From assembly GCA_024235675.1 (NCBI GenBank), contig JACKLZ010000003.1, positions 496,001 through 560,000 on the forward strand: DNA of 64,000 nucleotides, given 5' to 3'. Within the stretch, counting starts at the first letter, position 1. The number at the start of each line of letters is the position of its first letter. The stretch is from Zoogloeaceae bacterium. Its GTDB lineage: Bacteria > Pseudomonadota > Gammaproteobacteria > Burkholderiales > Rhodocyclaceae. Made by a program: the position numbers and the translations under genes. Positions 24,286 through 33,674 of the stretch are shown here, piece by piece. The notes below the pieces were generated by a model. The model was not told where the DNA came from and made no database searches. It saw only the letters and a list, made by a program, of their open reading frames with translations.

Positions 24286-27039
24286 ATGTGGATCATTGCA
24301 GGATTGGTGCTGGGGGCGCTGGCCGGCCTCGATAGCGGGCTGGAAGCGTTGATTGGCGGGGCGGTGATCGGCGCCATTGTGGGCGCGCTGATCCAGTTCT
24401 TTACCCGCAAGCCGAAGGTCGACGCCACCGCGCTGGCGCAGCTCGAAGCGCGGGTCGCGCTGCTGGAGCAGACCGTGGCGCAACTGCGCGCGGGCGGCGC
24501 CGAGCGGGTGCCGACTCCGGCGCCGGTAACGTCTCCGCCACCCGTCGCGGACGCAGTCGAGCCGTCCTTGCCGGTGTTCGAAACTGACGCGCTTCCGCCC
24601 GCCGAACCCGTCCGCCGTCGCGGCGCCGATGTGCTGGCCGCCCGACGCGGCGAACCGGCGCCCGCGCGCCGCGCCCCGGTCGAGCGCACGCCCGGCACGC
24701 TCGATCAGCTCTACGACACCGCCCGCGCCTGGCTGCTGGGCGGCAACACCGTGGTACGCGTCGGCTTGCTGGTGCTGTTCTTCGGCCTCGCCTTTCTGGC
24801 GCGTTATGCAGTCGAGAACAGCATGCTGCCGGTCGAGTTCCGCCTCGCCGGCATCGCCTTCGGCGGCATCGCGCTGCTGGTGGTCGGCTGGCGTCTGCGC
24901 AAGCAGCGCAGCGGCTACGCGCTCAGCTTGCAGGGCGGCGGCGTGGGCGTGCTCTACCTCACCATTTTTGCCGCCATGCGCATGGTCCAGATGATTCCGC
25001 CCACGCTCGGCTTCGCGCTCCTGCTGGCCGTGGTGGTCTTCGCCGCTGCGCTGGCCGTGCTGCAAAACGCCCAGGCGCTGGCGGTGATCGGCATTGCCGG
25101 CGGCTTCATGGCGCCCATCATCGCCTCGACCGGGCAGGGCAGCCATGTGATGCTCTTCGGCTACTACCTGCTGCTCAACGCCGGCCTGCTCGCCATGGCC
25201 TGGAAGAAAGCCTGGCGGGTGCTCAACCTGGTCGGCTTCGTGTTCACCTTCTCCATCGCGCTGGCCTGGGGCGCCAAAGACTACAACCCCGCGCTGTTCG
25301 CCAGCACCGAGCCCTTCCTGATCGCTTTCGTGCTGATGTACGTCGCCGCCGCCGTGCTCTACGCCTGGCGCAGCGCGCCTTCGCTCAAGGATTATGTCGA
25401 CGGCACCCTGGTGTTCGGCACCCCGGTGGTCGGTTTCGGCCTGCAGGCCGCGCTGGTGCAGGACATGCCCTACGGCCTGGCCTGGAGCGCGCTGGCCCTC
25501 GGCGGCTTCTATGTGGTGCTGGCGCGCTGGCTGCACGGCCGGGCGCGGCCGAGTCTGCGCTTGTTGGTTGAGTCCTTCCTCGCGCTGGGCGTCGCCTTTC
25601 TTACCCTGACCATTCCGCTGGCCGTCGATGGCCAATGGACCGCCGCCGCCTGGGCCATGGAAGGCGCGGCCCTGCTGTGGGTGGGCACCCGCCAGTCGCG
25701 CAAGCTGGCGATGGCCTCGGGTCTGGTGCTGCAACTGGCGGCGGGCGCCTTCTTTGTGGCCGATGGCGGGCTCGAAGCCTACGGGCGTGTCTGGCCGCTG
25801 TTCAACAGCCAGTGCTTCGGCGCCGCGCTGATTGCGCTGGCCGGCTTCTTCAGCAGTCGCTTCGCCGACACCGCCCGCGATCACTGGCCGCGTCTGCTGT
25901 CGGTTGCCGCCCCGGCGCTGCTGGTGTGGGCCACGCTGTGGTGGCTGGCCGGTGGCATGACCGAGCTGGATGCCTGGTTCAACAATCGCCAGCTGGCCGC
26001 TGCCGCACTGGGTTTCTTCGCCGCCAGCGGCGCACTTGCCAGCCTGGCCGCAGTGCGCTTCAACTGGCCGGCGCTGCACGGCCCCGCCTTGCTGGCAATC
26101 CCCGGCATGGTGCTGTCCTTGCTGCTGACGCTGTTGCATGCGAGCACCCACCCGCTGGCCGATTGGGGTTTGCTGGCCTGGCCGCTGGCCGTGGCCTCGG
26201 CGCTGTTCGCGCTGCGTCGCGCCGAAGGCACGCCAGTGGTCGCCAAAGTGCTGCGTCACGGGCACACGGCCTGGCTGTGGCTGGCGAGTTTTGCGCTGGC
26301 CTGGGCGGCGGGCGATGTGATCGATGGTGCGGTGGCTGGCGACAGCTGGTCGCATGCGGCGGTGCTGGCGGTGGTCGCGCTGGTGATGGTCGGCGTGCAG
26401 CATCTGGCGCTGCGCGGGGCCTGGCCGGCGGGGCCGTGGCGACAGGCCTACCTCGGGTTGGGCAACACCGGGCTGGCCGCCGCCGGGCTGGGCTGGGCGC
26501 TGCTGGTGAGCGTGGCCGGCGGCGGCGATGTGACGCCGCTGCCCTATCTGCCGCTACTCAACCCGCTCGATCTGGCGATGGGGCTGATGCTGCTGGTGGT
26601 GTTCCGCGGGTGGCAGGGGCAGGGGCAGGGCGAGGCGATGCCGGCGCTGCCGGCGCTGCGTGGCACCGGTCTTAAAGTCCTGGCGGCGGTCGGTTTCGTG
26701 CTGGCCAATGGCGCTTTGCTGCGCGCGGTGCATCACCTGGCCGGCGTGCCATGGAGCGAGGCGGCGCTGTTTGAAAGCGACACCGTGCAGGCCAGCGTGT
26801 CGCTGTTCTGGGGCTTGCTCGGCCTGGCGCTGACCTTTATCGCCAGTCGCCGTCAGCGGCGGACGCTGTGGATGCTGGGCGCCGTGCTGCTCGGCGTGGT
26901 CGTCGCAAAACTGTTTTTGGTGGATATGGCCAGCACCGGCACGGTGGCGCGCATCGTGTCTTTCCTCGGTGCCGGCGTGGTCTTGCTAGTGGTCGGCTAC
27001 TTCTCGCCGCTGCCGCCGGTCAGGGAGCAAAACGCATGA
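24286..27039 (+). CDS. DUF2339 large membrane protein
   Basis: Polytopic membrane protein of 917 residues with more than 20 hydrophobic segments, a short coiled-coil-like stretch (about 45-70) and a Pro-rich linker (75-135) before the main membrane block. This matches the DUF2339 family, whose function is unknown. The motif LYDTARAWLLGGNTVVRVG opens the membrane region. Its stop overlaps the ATG of the DUF3999 gene; DUF2339-DUF3999 pairs are common, suggesting that the two work together at the envelope. Confidence 0.85.
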   Translation: MWIIAGLVLGALAGLDSGLEALIGGAVIGAIVGALIQFFTRKPKVDATALAQLEARVALLEQTVAQLRAGGAERVPTPAPVTSPPPVADAVEPSLPVFETDALPPAEPVRRRGADVLAARRGEPAPARRAPVERTPGTLDQLYDTARAWLLGGNTVVRVGLLVLFFGLAFLARYAVENSMLPVEFRLAGIAFGGIALLVVGWRLRKQRSGYALSLQGGGVGVLYLTIFAAMRMVQMIPPTLGFALLLAVVVFAAALAVLQNAQALAVIGIAGGFMAPIIASTGQGSHVMLFGYYLLLNAGLLAMAWKKAWRVLNLVGFVFTFSIALAWGAKDYNPALFASTEPFLIAFVLMYVAAAVLYAWRSAPSLKDYVDGTLVFGTPVVGFGLQAALVQDMPYGLAWSALALGGFYVVLARWLHGRARPSLRLLVESFLALGVAFLTLTIPLAVDGQWTAAAWAMEGAALLWVGTRQSRKLAMASGLVLQLAAGAFFVADGGLEAYGRVWPLFNSQCFGAALIALAGFFSSRFADTARDHWPRLLSVAAPALLVWATLWWLAGGMTELDAWFNNRQLAAAALGFFAASGALASLAAVRFNWPALHGPALLAIPGMVLSLLLTLLHASTHPLADWGLLAWPLAVASALFALRRAEGTPVVAKVLRHGHTAWLWLASFALAWAAGDVIDGAVAGDSWSHAAVLAVVALVMVGVQHLALRGAWPAGPWRQAYLGLGNTGLAAAGLGWALLVSVAGGGDVTPLPYLPLLNPLDLAMGLMLLVVFRGWQGQGQGEAMPALPALRGTGLKVLAAVGFVLANGALLRAVHHLAGVPWSEAALFESDTVQASVSLFWGLLGLALTFIASRRQRRTLWMLGAVLLGVVVAKLFLVDMASTGTVARIVSFLGAGVVLLVVGYFSPLPPVREQNA

Positions 27040-28367
27040 AAATCTTGCCGTGGTTTTTGATGGCGATGGCGCCGCTCGCGCTGGCTGCACCGGCGGCGGA
27101 GGACTTCGATGTGCGCCTCGCCATCGAGGCGCCGGCCGATGCCAGCCTGCTGCAGCTGAACCTGCCCGCCGACGTCTATCGCGCCGTGCGCCATGCCGAC
27201 CTGCGCGATGTGCGCATCTTCAATGCCGCCGGCGAGGCGGTGCCGATGGCGCGTCTGCCCCGCCAGACCGAGACGCAGGCGCTGCGCGTCGAGCGACCGC
27301 TGGTGGCGCTGCCGGCGCGGGCCGCTGCAGTGCGCGATGGCGTATCGGTGCATGCCAGTGGCGCGGCGAGTGTGCGGGTGGAGGTCGATGGCGCGTCGCC
27401 GGTCACGACGACGGCGCTGCCCGGCTATCTGCTGGAAGTGAAGGATTTCGACGCGACGATCGACGAACTCACCCTGGTCTGGCCGGAGGCTACGCCCTTT
27501 GAAGCGGCGGTGAGTGTGCAGGCCTCGGACGACTTGCAGCAGTGGCGCAGCGTGGCGCATCGCACTGCGCTGCTGTCGTTGGGCGAGGGCGAGGCGCGCA
27601 TCGTTCAGGATCGCGTTGCACTGCCCGCCGTGCGGGCGCGTTATCTGCGGATCGACTGGGTGGGCACGCCGCCGCCGGTGAGTTTGCAGCGGGCGGTCTT
27701 GCTCAATCAGCGTCGCTCGGCGACGGTCGCGCGGGAGTGGGTAGAGCTCACCGGTCAGGCCGACGCAAAAAACATCGACTTCACCTCGCCCGGTCTGTTC
27801 CCGGTTGAGGCGCTGCGCCTGGTGCCGGTGAGTGATTCCGACGTGATCTCGGCCAGCGTGGCCTCCCGCCCGGCCGTCAGCGGGCGCTGGCGGTGGCGGG
27901 CGCGGACGGTGGGCTACCGGCTGCAGCAGGCCGGCGGGCTGGACGAAGGCGAGGCGACCGCGATCGCCGTGACGCGCGATCCGCTGTGGCGGGTGACACT
28001 CGATGCCGAGGCGTCGACGACGCCGCGCCTGGCGCTGGGCTGGACGCCGGAGTCGGTGGCCTTCGTGGCGCGTGGCGCCGGCCCTTACACCTTGGCGGTC
28101 GGACACGCGTCGGCGGCCTCGGCGTGGCAGGCGCCGGGGCAGGTGGTGCCCGGTTTTGGCACCGATCAGGCGGCAACGCTGGTGTCCGCCCGCGTGTTAT
28201 TAGGCGAGGCGCCGGTGGCCGCGGCACCGCGCGAGCCGGCGCCCTGGCAGGCCGGCAGTCACTGGTGGCTATGGGGTGCGCTGTTGCTCGGCGTGGGCGT
28301 GCTCGGCGCGATGGCGCGGGGGCTGTGGCGCGAGATGGCGGGCGCCAAGGATTCGCCGCCCGAGTAA
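27036..28367 (+). CDS. DUF3999 family envelope protein
   Basis: Protein of 443 residues with a signal peptide (MKILPWFLMAMAPLALAAPA), a long beta-rich periplasmic region, and one C-terminal membrane helix (about residues 411-430, WWLWGALLLGVGVLGAMA). This matches DUF3999, which usually accompanies DUF2339. The ATG at 27036 overlaps the upstream stop (ATGA), so translation is coupled. The central region (DDLQQWRSVAHRTAL) looks like a carbohydrate-binding beta-sandwich, which is a tentative reading. It is the last gene of the operon. Confidence 0.83.
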   Translation: MKILPWFLMAMAPLALAAPAAEDFDVRLAIEAPADASLLQLNLPADVYRAVRHADLRDVRIFNAAGEAVPMARLPRQTETQALRVERPLVALPARAAAVRDGVSVHASGAASVRVEVDGASPVTTTALPGYLLEVKDFDATIDELTLVWPEATPFEAAVSVQASDDLQQWRSVAHRTALLSLGEGEARIVQDRVALPAVRARYLRIDWVGTPPPVSLQRAVLLNQRRSATVAREWVELTGQADAKNIDFTSPGLFPVEALRLVPVSDSDVISASVASRPAVSGRWRWRARTVGYRLQQAGGLDEGEATAIAVTRDPLWRVTLDAEASTTPRLALGWTPESVAFVARGAGPYTLAVGHASAASAWQAPGQVVPGFGTDQAATLVSARVLLGEAPVAAAPREPAPWQAGSHWWLWGALLLGVGVLGAMARGLWREMAGAKDSPPE

Positions 28368-28480
28368 GCCCACGGCTGGCACCGGTACAACGCCGGCCAA
28401 TACGCGCCCAGCGTGTGTCTTGCCGCGCTTGCGGCCCGCAGGCAGGATGTTGTTTTTCGTAACGAACGCATGAGGTCAGG

Positions 28481-29776
28481 ATGCCGGACACCCCACCCCC
28501 CACCGTCGCCGGCGACGCACCGCTACACCCCGATACCCAGATGGTCGGCCATGGGCACGACCCGTTTCTGGCGCAGGGCGCGGTCAAGATGCCGGTCTAT
28601 CACAGCTCGACCTTTGTCTTTCGCAGCGCCGAGGAAGGCGCGGCCTTCTTCGACGTGGCGGCGGGGCGCGCGCCCGCACCGGCCGGGGCCAGTGGCCTGG
28701 TCTACGCCCGGTTCAATCATCCCAACCTGCAGCTGGTCGAGGCCCGTCTGGCGCTGCTCGACGGGGCCGAAGCGGCGGTGGTCACGTCCAGCGGCATGGC
28801 GGCGATCAGCACCGCGCTGTTCGCCAGCCTGCGCCCCGGCGAGCAGATCGTGCACAGCAGCCCGCTGTATGGCGGCACCGAGACGCTGATCCGCCAGGCG
28901 CTGGCCGACTGGGGTGTGGGCGCGACGGCCTTCGACGACGGCTTGTCGGCCGAGGCCATGCGCGCGGCGCTGGAGACGGCGGCGGCGCGCGGGCGGGTTG
29001 GCGTGTTCTATATCGAGACGCCGTCCAATCCGGTCAATTCGCTGGTGGACTTTGCCGCGGTCGAAGCGGCCTTGTCGGGCTTTGCGGCACAGCATGGCTA
29101 CCGGCCGCTGTCGATGTGCGACAACACGCTGCTCGGGCCGCTGTTTCAGCAGCCGCTGCGCCACGGCATCGACCTGGTGATCTATTCACTGACCAAATAC
29201 GTGGGCGGCCATAGCGACCTGATCGCCGGCGCGGTCACCGGCGCGCAGGCGCAACTCAAGCGCCTGCGCCAGTGGCGCTCGACCACCGGCTGCATGCTTG
29301 ACCCACAGTCGTCCTGGCTGCTGGCGCGGTCAATGGAGACCCTCGGTCTGCGCATGCGCCGCGCGGCGGCCAGCGCCGATGCGGTGGCGCAGTGGCTGGC
29401 CACACAGTCGACGTATCCGGTGACCGTGCTGCATCCGGCGCACATCAACGATGCGCGCTATCGCGCCGCGTTCGCCCGGCAATGCGAGGCGGCGGGCTCA
29501 ACCTTTTCGGTGGTGCTCGATGGCGGTCGGGCGGCGGCCTTCCGCTTCGTCAATGCGCTCAAGCTGTTCCGCTTGGCGGTGAGCCTGGGCGGCAGCGAAT
29601 CGCTGGTGTGCCACCCGGCCTCGACCACCCACTCGGGCGTGCCGGCCGAGGTGCGCGAGCGCGCCGGGGTGACGGAGGGCCTGGTGCGATTGTCGATCGG
29701 GCTGGAGCATGAAGACGACCTGATCGCCGACCTGGCGCAGGCGCTCAGCGCCGCGCGGGCGGCGGTGGCGCCGTGA
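28481..29776 (+). CDS. Cystathionine gamma-synthase family PLP-dependent enzyme
   Basis: PLP enzyme of 431 residues of the Cys/Met metabolism family. The Schiff-base Lys is residue 239 (YSLTKYVGGHSD); the PLP-binding regions SSGMAAIS and ETPSNP are present, as is the C-terminal CHPASTTHSG. It resembles the cystathionine gamma-synthase subgroup, but the family includes beta- and gamma-lyases and methionine gamma-lyases and the sequence alone does not decide. It is followed by a second member of the family (MetY-like) 827 bases downstream, with a convergent gene between. The 3' end overlaps the convergent YdcF-like gene by 32 bases. Confidence 0.87.
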   Translation: MPDTPPPTVAGDAPLHPDTQMVGHGHDPFLAQGAVKMPVYHSSTFVFRSAEEGAAFFDVAAGRAPAPAGASGLVYARFNHPNLQLVEARLALLDGAEAAVVTSSGMAAISTALFASLRPGEQIVHSSPLYGGTETLIRQALADWGVGATAFDDGLSAEAMRAALETAAARGRVGVFYIETPSNPVNSLVDFAAVEAALSGFAAQHGYRPLSMCDNTLLGPLFQQPLRHGIDLVIYSLTKYVGGHSDLIAGAVTGAQAQLKRLRQWRSTTGCMLDPQSSWLLARSMETLGLRMRRAAASADAVAQWLATQSTYPVTVLHPAHINDARYRAAFARQCEAAGSTFSVVLDGGRAAAFRFVNALKLFRLAVSLGGSESLVCHPASTTHSGVPAEVRERAGVTEGLVRLSIGLEHEDDLIADLAQALSAARAAVAP

Positions 29777-30518
29777 GGCGATAGGCCAGGCCGCCCACCC
29801 ATTCGTGAGTGGCAAACCAGCCCGCGTAGGCGCTGCGCGCGTTGGGGATGAAGTCGCCAAACTCGATCTCGGTATCGGGGTTGGAGAGCCAGGCAGTGGG
29901 CGCTGGTGTGACGTGCAGGCCGGCGGCTTCGAAGGCGGCTTTCGCGCGTGGCATGTGGGCGGCATGGGTGACCAGCGCAATGCGCTCGACGCCCTCATCG
30001 CGCAGCATGCGGGCGGTCAGGTTGGCGTTGTCGCGGGTGTCCAGCGAGGCCGATTCGGCCCAACGCACGACGATGCCGTATTCGTTTTCGATCACATCGC
30101 GCATCATCGGCGCCTCGGGTGTGTGCTCCTCCGGCGCGCCGCCGGCGACCAGCAAAGGCCGGCCCGAATCCCGTGCCAGCTTGGCGCCGTAGCGCAGCCG
30201 TTCGAGCGCCAGGCTGCTGACGGTGGCGTGACCATATTCGGGTGCATACGTGCGTGTGCCGGCGCCGAGGATAACGATGGCCTGTGTCTGGCGCAGGGCC
30301 GCCTCGGAGATCGGCGCTGCGGTCTCCAGCGGGGCGGCAAGCCAGTTGACGGTGATTGGCATGCTCACCACGAGAGCGTACAACCAGCCCAGCCAGGCCA
30401 GCGTGCGCAGCCGCGACACCATCAGGCCGAGGCCGATCAGCAGCAGCGGGCCGGCCGGCGGGAGAATCAGCACGGCGATGATTTTCTTCGCCCAGAAGGC
30501 GATCAGAGCGGGTTCCAT
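29745..30518 (-). CDS. YdcF/ElyC family (DUF218) membrane protein
   Basis: Protein of 257 residues with two N-terminal membrane helices (about 10-32 and 38-58) and a DUF218 domain: AIVILGAGTRTYAPEY, LLVAGGAP, the acidic ESASLDTRDNA segment and VTHAAHMPRAKAAFEA. ElyC-type members affect lipid-linked envelope precursors; the exact reaction is unknown. The ATG at 30518 starts directly before the first helix; the open frame upstream gives an unlikely 242-residue extension. It lies convergent to the first PLP enzyme gene and divergent from metY. Confidence 0.87.
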   Translation of the reverse strand: MEPALIAFWAKKIIAVLILPPAGPLLLIGLGLMVSRLRTLAWLGWLYALVVSMPITVNWLAAPLETAAPISEAALRQTQAIVILGAGTRTYAPEYGHATVSSLALERLRYGAKLARDSGRPLLVAGGAPEEHTPEAPMMRDVIENEYGIVVRWAESASLDTRDNANLTARMLRDEGVERIALVTHAAHMPRAKAAFEAAGLHVTPAPTAWLSNPDTEIEFGDFIPNARSAYAGWFATHEWVGGLAYRLTAPPPPARR

Positions 30519-30602
30519 GGGCGGGGTGCGTTGTGGTTGGTGGATGCCGACAGTATTATCCTCGTCTAAGCCCACCGCTGCCGGTTTTCCCCGGCCGACA
30601 CC

Positions 30603-31895
30603 ATGCCCGATCACCGCTACGGTATCGAAACCCTCTGCCTGCATGCCGGCCAGCCGCCTGACGCCACCACCGGCGCACGGGCGATGCCGATCTACCAGAC
30701 CACCTCCTTCGTCTTCGACTCGCCCGAGCACGCCGCCGCGCTGTTCAATCTGCAGACTTTCGGCAATGTGTACTCGCGCATCTCGAATCCGACGGTCGCG
30801 GCCTTTGAAGAACGCATGGCGGCGCTCGAAGGCGGGCGGGCCGCGCTGGCCACCGCCTCGGGCCTGTCGGCGCAGATGGTGGCACTGCTCACGCTGTGCG
30901 AGGCGGGCGACGAGATCGTCGCTGCGCGCACGCTCTACGGCGGCAGCTATTCGCAGCTCGATGTGAGCCTGCGCAAGCTCGGCATCAACACGCATTTTGT
31001 TGACCCGGCCGACCCGCAAGCCTTCCGCGCCGCGATCAACGACAAGACCCGCGTGGTGTACGGCGAAGTCATCGGCAACCCCGGCCTCAATGTGCTCGAC
31101 ATCACCGCCATCGCCGAGGTCGCGCATGCGTCGGGCGTGCCGCTGGTCATCGACAGCACGCTGGCCTCGCCCTATCTGTGCCGGCCCATCGAGCACGGCG
31201 CCGACATCGTCATCCACTCGGCCACCAAATACATTGGCGGCCATGGCACGACCATGGGCGGGGTGATCATCGAATCCGGCAAGTTTCCCTGGGACAACGG
31301 CCGCTTTCCGCAGATGGTCGAGCCTTCACGCGGCTATCACGGCGTCAATTTCTACGAGACCTTTGGTGACTTCGGTTTCACCATGAAAGCGCGCATGGAA
31401 ACCCTGCGCACCTTCGGCCCGGCACTGTCGCCGTTCAGCGCCTTCATGCTGTTGCAGGGGCTCGAAACCCTGCCGGTGCGCATGGATCGCCATGTGGCCA
31501 ATGCCATGGCGGTGGCGAAGTTTCTCGCTGCGCATCCGATGGTGGCCTGGGTGAACTACCCCGGCCTGGAGGCCAGCGCCGACCACGCCCTGGCGCAGCG
31601 CTACTTCCCCAAGGGCGCCGGCGGCATCCTCAGTTTCGGCATCGTCGGCGGGCAGGCGGCGGGCGAGCGCTTCATCAATGCGGTGCAGATGATCAGCCAT
31701 CTGGCCAATGTGGGCGACGCCAAGACCCTGGTCATCCACCCGGCCTCGACCACGCACCGGCAATTGTCCGAGGCAGAACAGCGCGCTGCGGGGGTGCCAC
31801 CTGATATGGTTCGCCTGTCGGTGGGCATCGAAACCGAGGCCGACATCCTGTGGGATCTCGACCAGGCACTGGCGCAAGCCGGCAAGGAGGCGTGA
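30603..31895 (+). CDS. metY: O-acetylhomoserine sulfhydrylase (aminocarboxypropyltransferase)
   Basis: PLP enzyme of 430 residues that makes homocysteine from O-acetylhomoserine and sulfide in methionine synthesis. It starts with the MetY-type motif YGIETLCLHAGQPPDATTGAR, has the Schiff-base Lys209 (HSATKYIGGHGTTMGG), and shows the long insertion YHGVNFYETFGDFGF typical of MetY but absent from cystathionine gamma-synthases. No S-box or other leader structure was seen in the 84-base gap upstream. A DUF2802 gene starts two bases after its stop. Confidence 0.93.
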   Translation: MPDHRYGIETLCLHAGQPPDATTGARAMPIYQTTSFVFDSPEHAAALFNLQTFGNVYSRISNPTVAAFEERMAALEGGRAALATASGLSAQMVALLTLCEAGDEIVAARTLYGGSYSQLDVSLRKLGINTHFVDPADPQAFRAAINDKTRVVYGEVIGNPGLNVLDITAIAEVAHASGVPLVIDSTLASPYLCRPIEHGADIVIHSATKYIGGHGTTMGGVIIESGKFPWDNGRFPQMVEPSRGYHGVNFYETFGDFGFTMKARMETLRTFGPALSPFSAFMLLQGLETLPVRMDRHVANAMAVAKFLAAHPMVAWVNYPGLEASADHALAQRYFPKGAGGILSFGIVGGQAAGERFINAVQMISHLANVGDAKTLVIHPASTTHRQLSEAEQRAAGVPPDMVRLSVGIETEADILWDLDQALAQAGKEA

Positions 31896-31897
31896 GC

Positions 31898-32449
31898 ATG
31901 GGTGCGCGGGAAGCGTTATGGATTGTGGTCGCCGTGCTGGCGGTGTATCTGGTGTTTCAGCTGATTCGCGCCATGGGCGTGAAGGATCCCGACGCCTCGG
32001 GCGACGCGGGTGCCGATGCTGACGCCGAGACGACGGAAGCAGTGTCGTCGGCCGATGCCGAGGCTGAGGCCGCTGAGGATGACGCGGCCGACGACGCCGT
32101 GGTGGCGCTGTCCACTGCCGCGACCGACAACGAGGCCGCCGAGAGCTTTGGCCTGGCACTGGAAGTGCGACAGCTGCGTCGCGATGCGGCGCAATTGCGG
32201 GGCGAAATCGATCAGTTGCGGGCCGAACAGCTCGTGTTTCGCCAGAGCATCAACGAGCAGGCGGCACAGCTCGACGCCGCGCGCGCCGCACAGCGCGTCT
32301 CGCCCCTGTATGGTGAGGCACTGGCCCTGGTGCGGCGGGGCATGACGGCCGAGGACATTGCCGAGCGTTGCAGTATTTCGGTGGCCGAGGCCGAGTTGGT
32401 CAAATCATTGGGTCAGGACCCGGCCGAGGGGTCAGAGGACGCACGATGA
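31898..32449 (+). CDS. DUF2802 domain protein
   Basis: Protein of 183 residues with an N-terminal membrane helix (about 7-25), an acidic Asp/Ala/Glu-rich linker (30-80), a coiled coil (about 88-130) and a C-terminal DUF2802 segment (PLYGEALALVRRGMTAEDIA, then a helix-turn-helix-like CSISVAEAELVKSL). DUF2802 proteins often occur near motility genes, and fliW is two genes downstream. The ATG at 31898 has GGAGG just upstream and the gene overlaps the next one by four bases. Confidence 0.8.
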   Translation: MGAREALWIVVAVLAVYLVFQLIRAMGVKDPDASGDAGADADAETTEAVSSADAEAEAAEDDAADDAVVALSTAATDNEAAESFGLALEVRQLRRDAAQLRGEIDQLRAEQLVFRQSINEQAAQLDAARAAQRVSPLYGEALALVRRGMTAEDIAERCSISVAEAELVKSLGQDPAEGSEDAR

Positions 32450-33159
32450 GTGAAGCAAAACGTGACGCCACACCGACGGCCCTGCGCAGCCAGATGCTCC
32501 GCCGGGCAGGCATCGCGGGCGGCTTGATCGTGGTGCTGCTGGCCGCACTGGCCTGGTTTGAAACCAGCCAGCGCGCCGACGATGCGGCAGCCCGCCCGGA
32601 AGTGGTGATGGCGCCCCCGCCGCCGGTGCCCGCCGTGGGCGCACCGCCCATGCCGAGCGCCGCCGAGGTCGAAGCGAGCGCCGCGGCGCAGGAGGGCCTG
32701 CCGGCGGACGGTGGTGTTGCGCCGGTGGCCGCTGAGATGAACGCGCTGCCGCAACCGGTGGCGGCCTCCGAACGCGTCGACGAAACCCCGCCCGCGGTGG
32801 TCGGCAAGCCGCGCCTGGTGCTCAAGACCAGCGATGCGCCAGCGCGCGTCGCCGTCGCCGACCCCGAAACCCCGGCGCCCGCGCCGGCGGCTGAAACTGC
32901 GCCTCCGAGCCCGGTCAAGGCGGTTGTTGCGGCCTCGAAACCGATGCCGCGATCCGGCTACCTGGTGCAACTCGGCGTGTTCAGCACGTCCGAGAACGCT
33001 CAGGCGCTATACGAAAAAATCGCCAAAATGGGCATCGAATCGCATATTGAAAGCCGTGTGGTGGTCGGCCCGTTCAAAGACCGCGCCGCCGCCGATGCTG
33101 CACGCGAAAAACTGCGCAAGTCCGGCCTGGGTAAAGGGCTGGTGGTACGCAACCCCTGA
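32446..33159 (+). CDS. SPOR domain membrane protein
   Basis: Protein of 237 residues: a short basic cytoplasmic start, one membrane helix (about 20-40), a long Pro/Ala-rich periplasmic linker, and a C-terminal SPOR domain (about 168-237, SGYLVQLGVFSTSENAQAL). SPOR domains bind denuded peptidoglycan at division sites. It overlaps the DUF2802 gene (ATGA) and precedes fliW by 68 bases. A division or envelope role is likely from the domain; the partner is unknown. Confidence 0.88.
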   Translation: MSEAKRDATPTALRSQMLRRAGIAGGLIVVLLAALAWFETSQRADDAAARPEVVMAPPPPVPAVGAPPMPSAAEVEASAAAQEGLPADGGVAPVAAEMNALPQPVAASERVDETPPAVVGKPRLVLKTSDAPARVAVADPETPAPAPAAETAPPSPVKAVVAASKPMPRSGYLVQLGVFSTSENAQALYEKIAKMGIESHIESRVVVGPFKDRAAADAAREKLRKSGLGKGLVVRNP

Positions 33160-33227
33160 TGCGACAGATCGCCGATGCCCCGCGCACGGCCAGTTGCCGA
33201 GATTGACGACACAACAAGGAGACACCC

Positions 33228-33665
33228 ATGCATCTTGAAAGCGCCGCCTTCGGATCGATCGACGTCGAAGCCGATCAGATCATCGAATTTCCCGCCGGCC
33301 TGCCGGGGTTTGAAGCCTGCAAACGCTTCACCTTCATTCAGGCCGGTGAGCATGGTTCGGTGCTGCAGATGCAGAGCGTGGATGACCCGGCCATTGTGTT
33401 TTCGGTGACCGACCCGGCCGCGCTGGGGGTCAACTACGAACTCACGCTGTCCGATGCCGATGTCGCCGCGCTCGCTCTGACGCAGCCCGAAGACGCCACC
33501 GTGGCCGTCATCGTGCGTCAGGTCGCGGTCGATGCCGGTTCGCCCGCCGACGCCGGCCTCAAGGCCAACTTCATGGCCCCGCTGGTGGTCAATACGGCCA
33601 CCCGTCGCGGTATCCAGAAAGTGCTCGAGCAGGTCGGCTGCGACATCACCCTGCGCGGTCAGTAA
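33228..33665 (+). CDS. fliW: Flagellar assembly factor FliW
   Basis: FliW of 145 residues, the protein that sequesters flagellin and antagonises the RNA regulator CsrA. The family start FGSIDVEADQIIEFPAGLPGFE and the C-terminal MAPLVVNTATRRGIQKVLE are present. AAGGAG lies just before the ATG. No flagellin, csrA or other flagellar gene is in the window, so it acts in trans on genes elsewhere. Confidence 0.94.
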   Translation: MHLESAAFGSIDVEADQIIEFPAGLPGFEACKRFTFIQAGEHGSVLQMQSVDDPAIVFSVTDPAALGVNYELTLSDADVAALALTQPEDATVAVIVRQVAVDAGSPADAGLKANFMAPLVVNTATRRGIQKVLEQVGCDITLRGQ

Positions 33666-33674
33666 GCGGCAGTC

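Noticed and set aside
22180..26403. A 1407-codon open frame on the minus strand
   Set aside because: It is the antisense shadow of the amidohydrolase, MFS-PlsC and DUF2339 genes in GC-rich DNA; its translation is rich in His, Gln, Arg and Gly with no domain, and the plus-strand genes have clear families.
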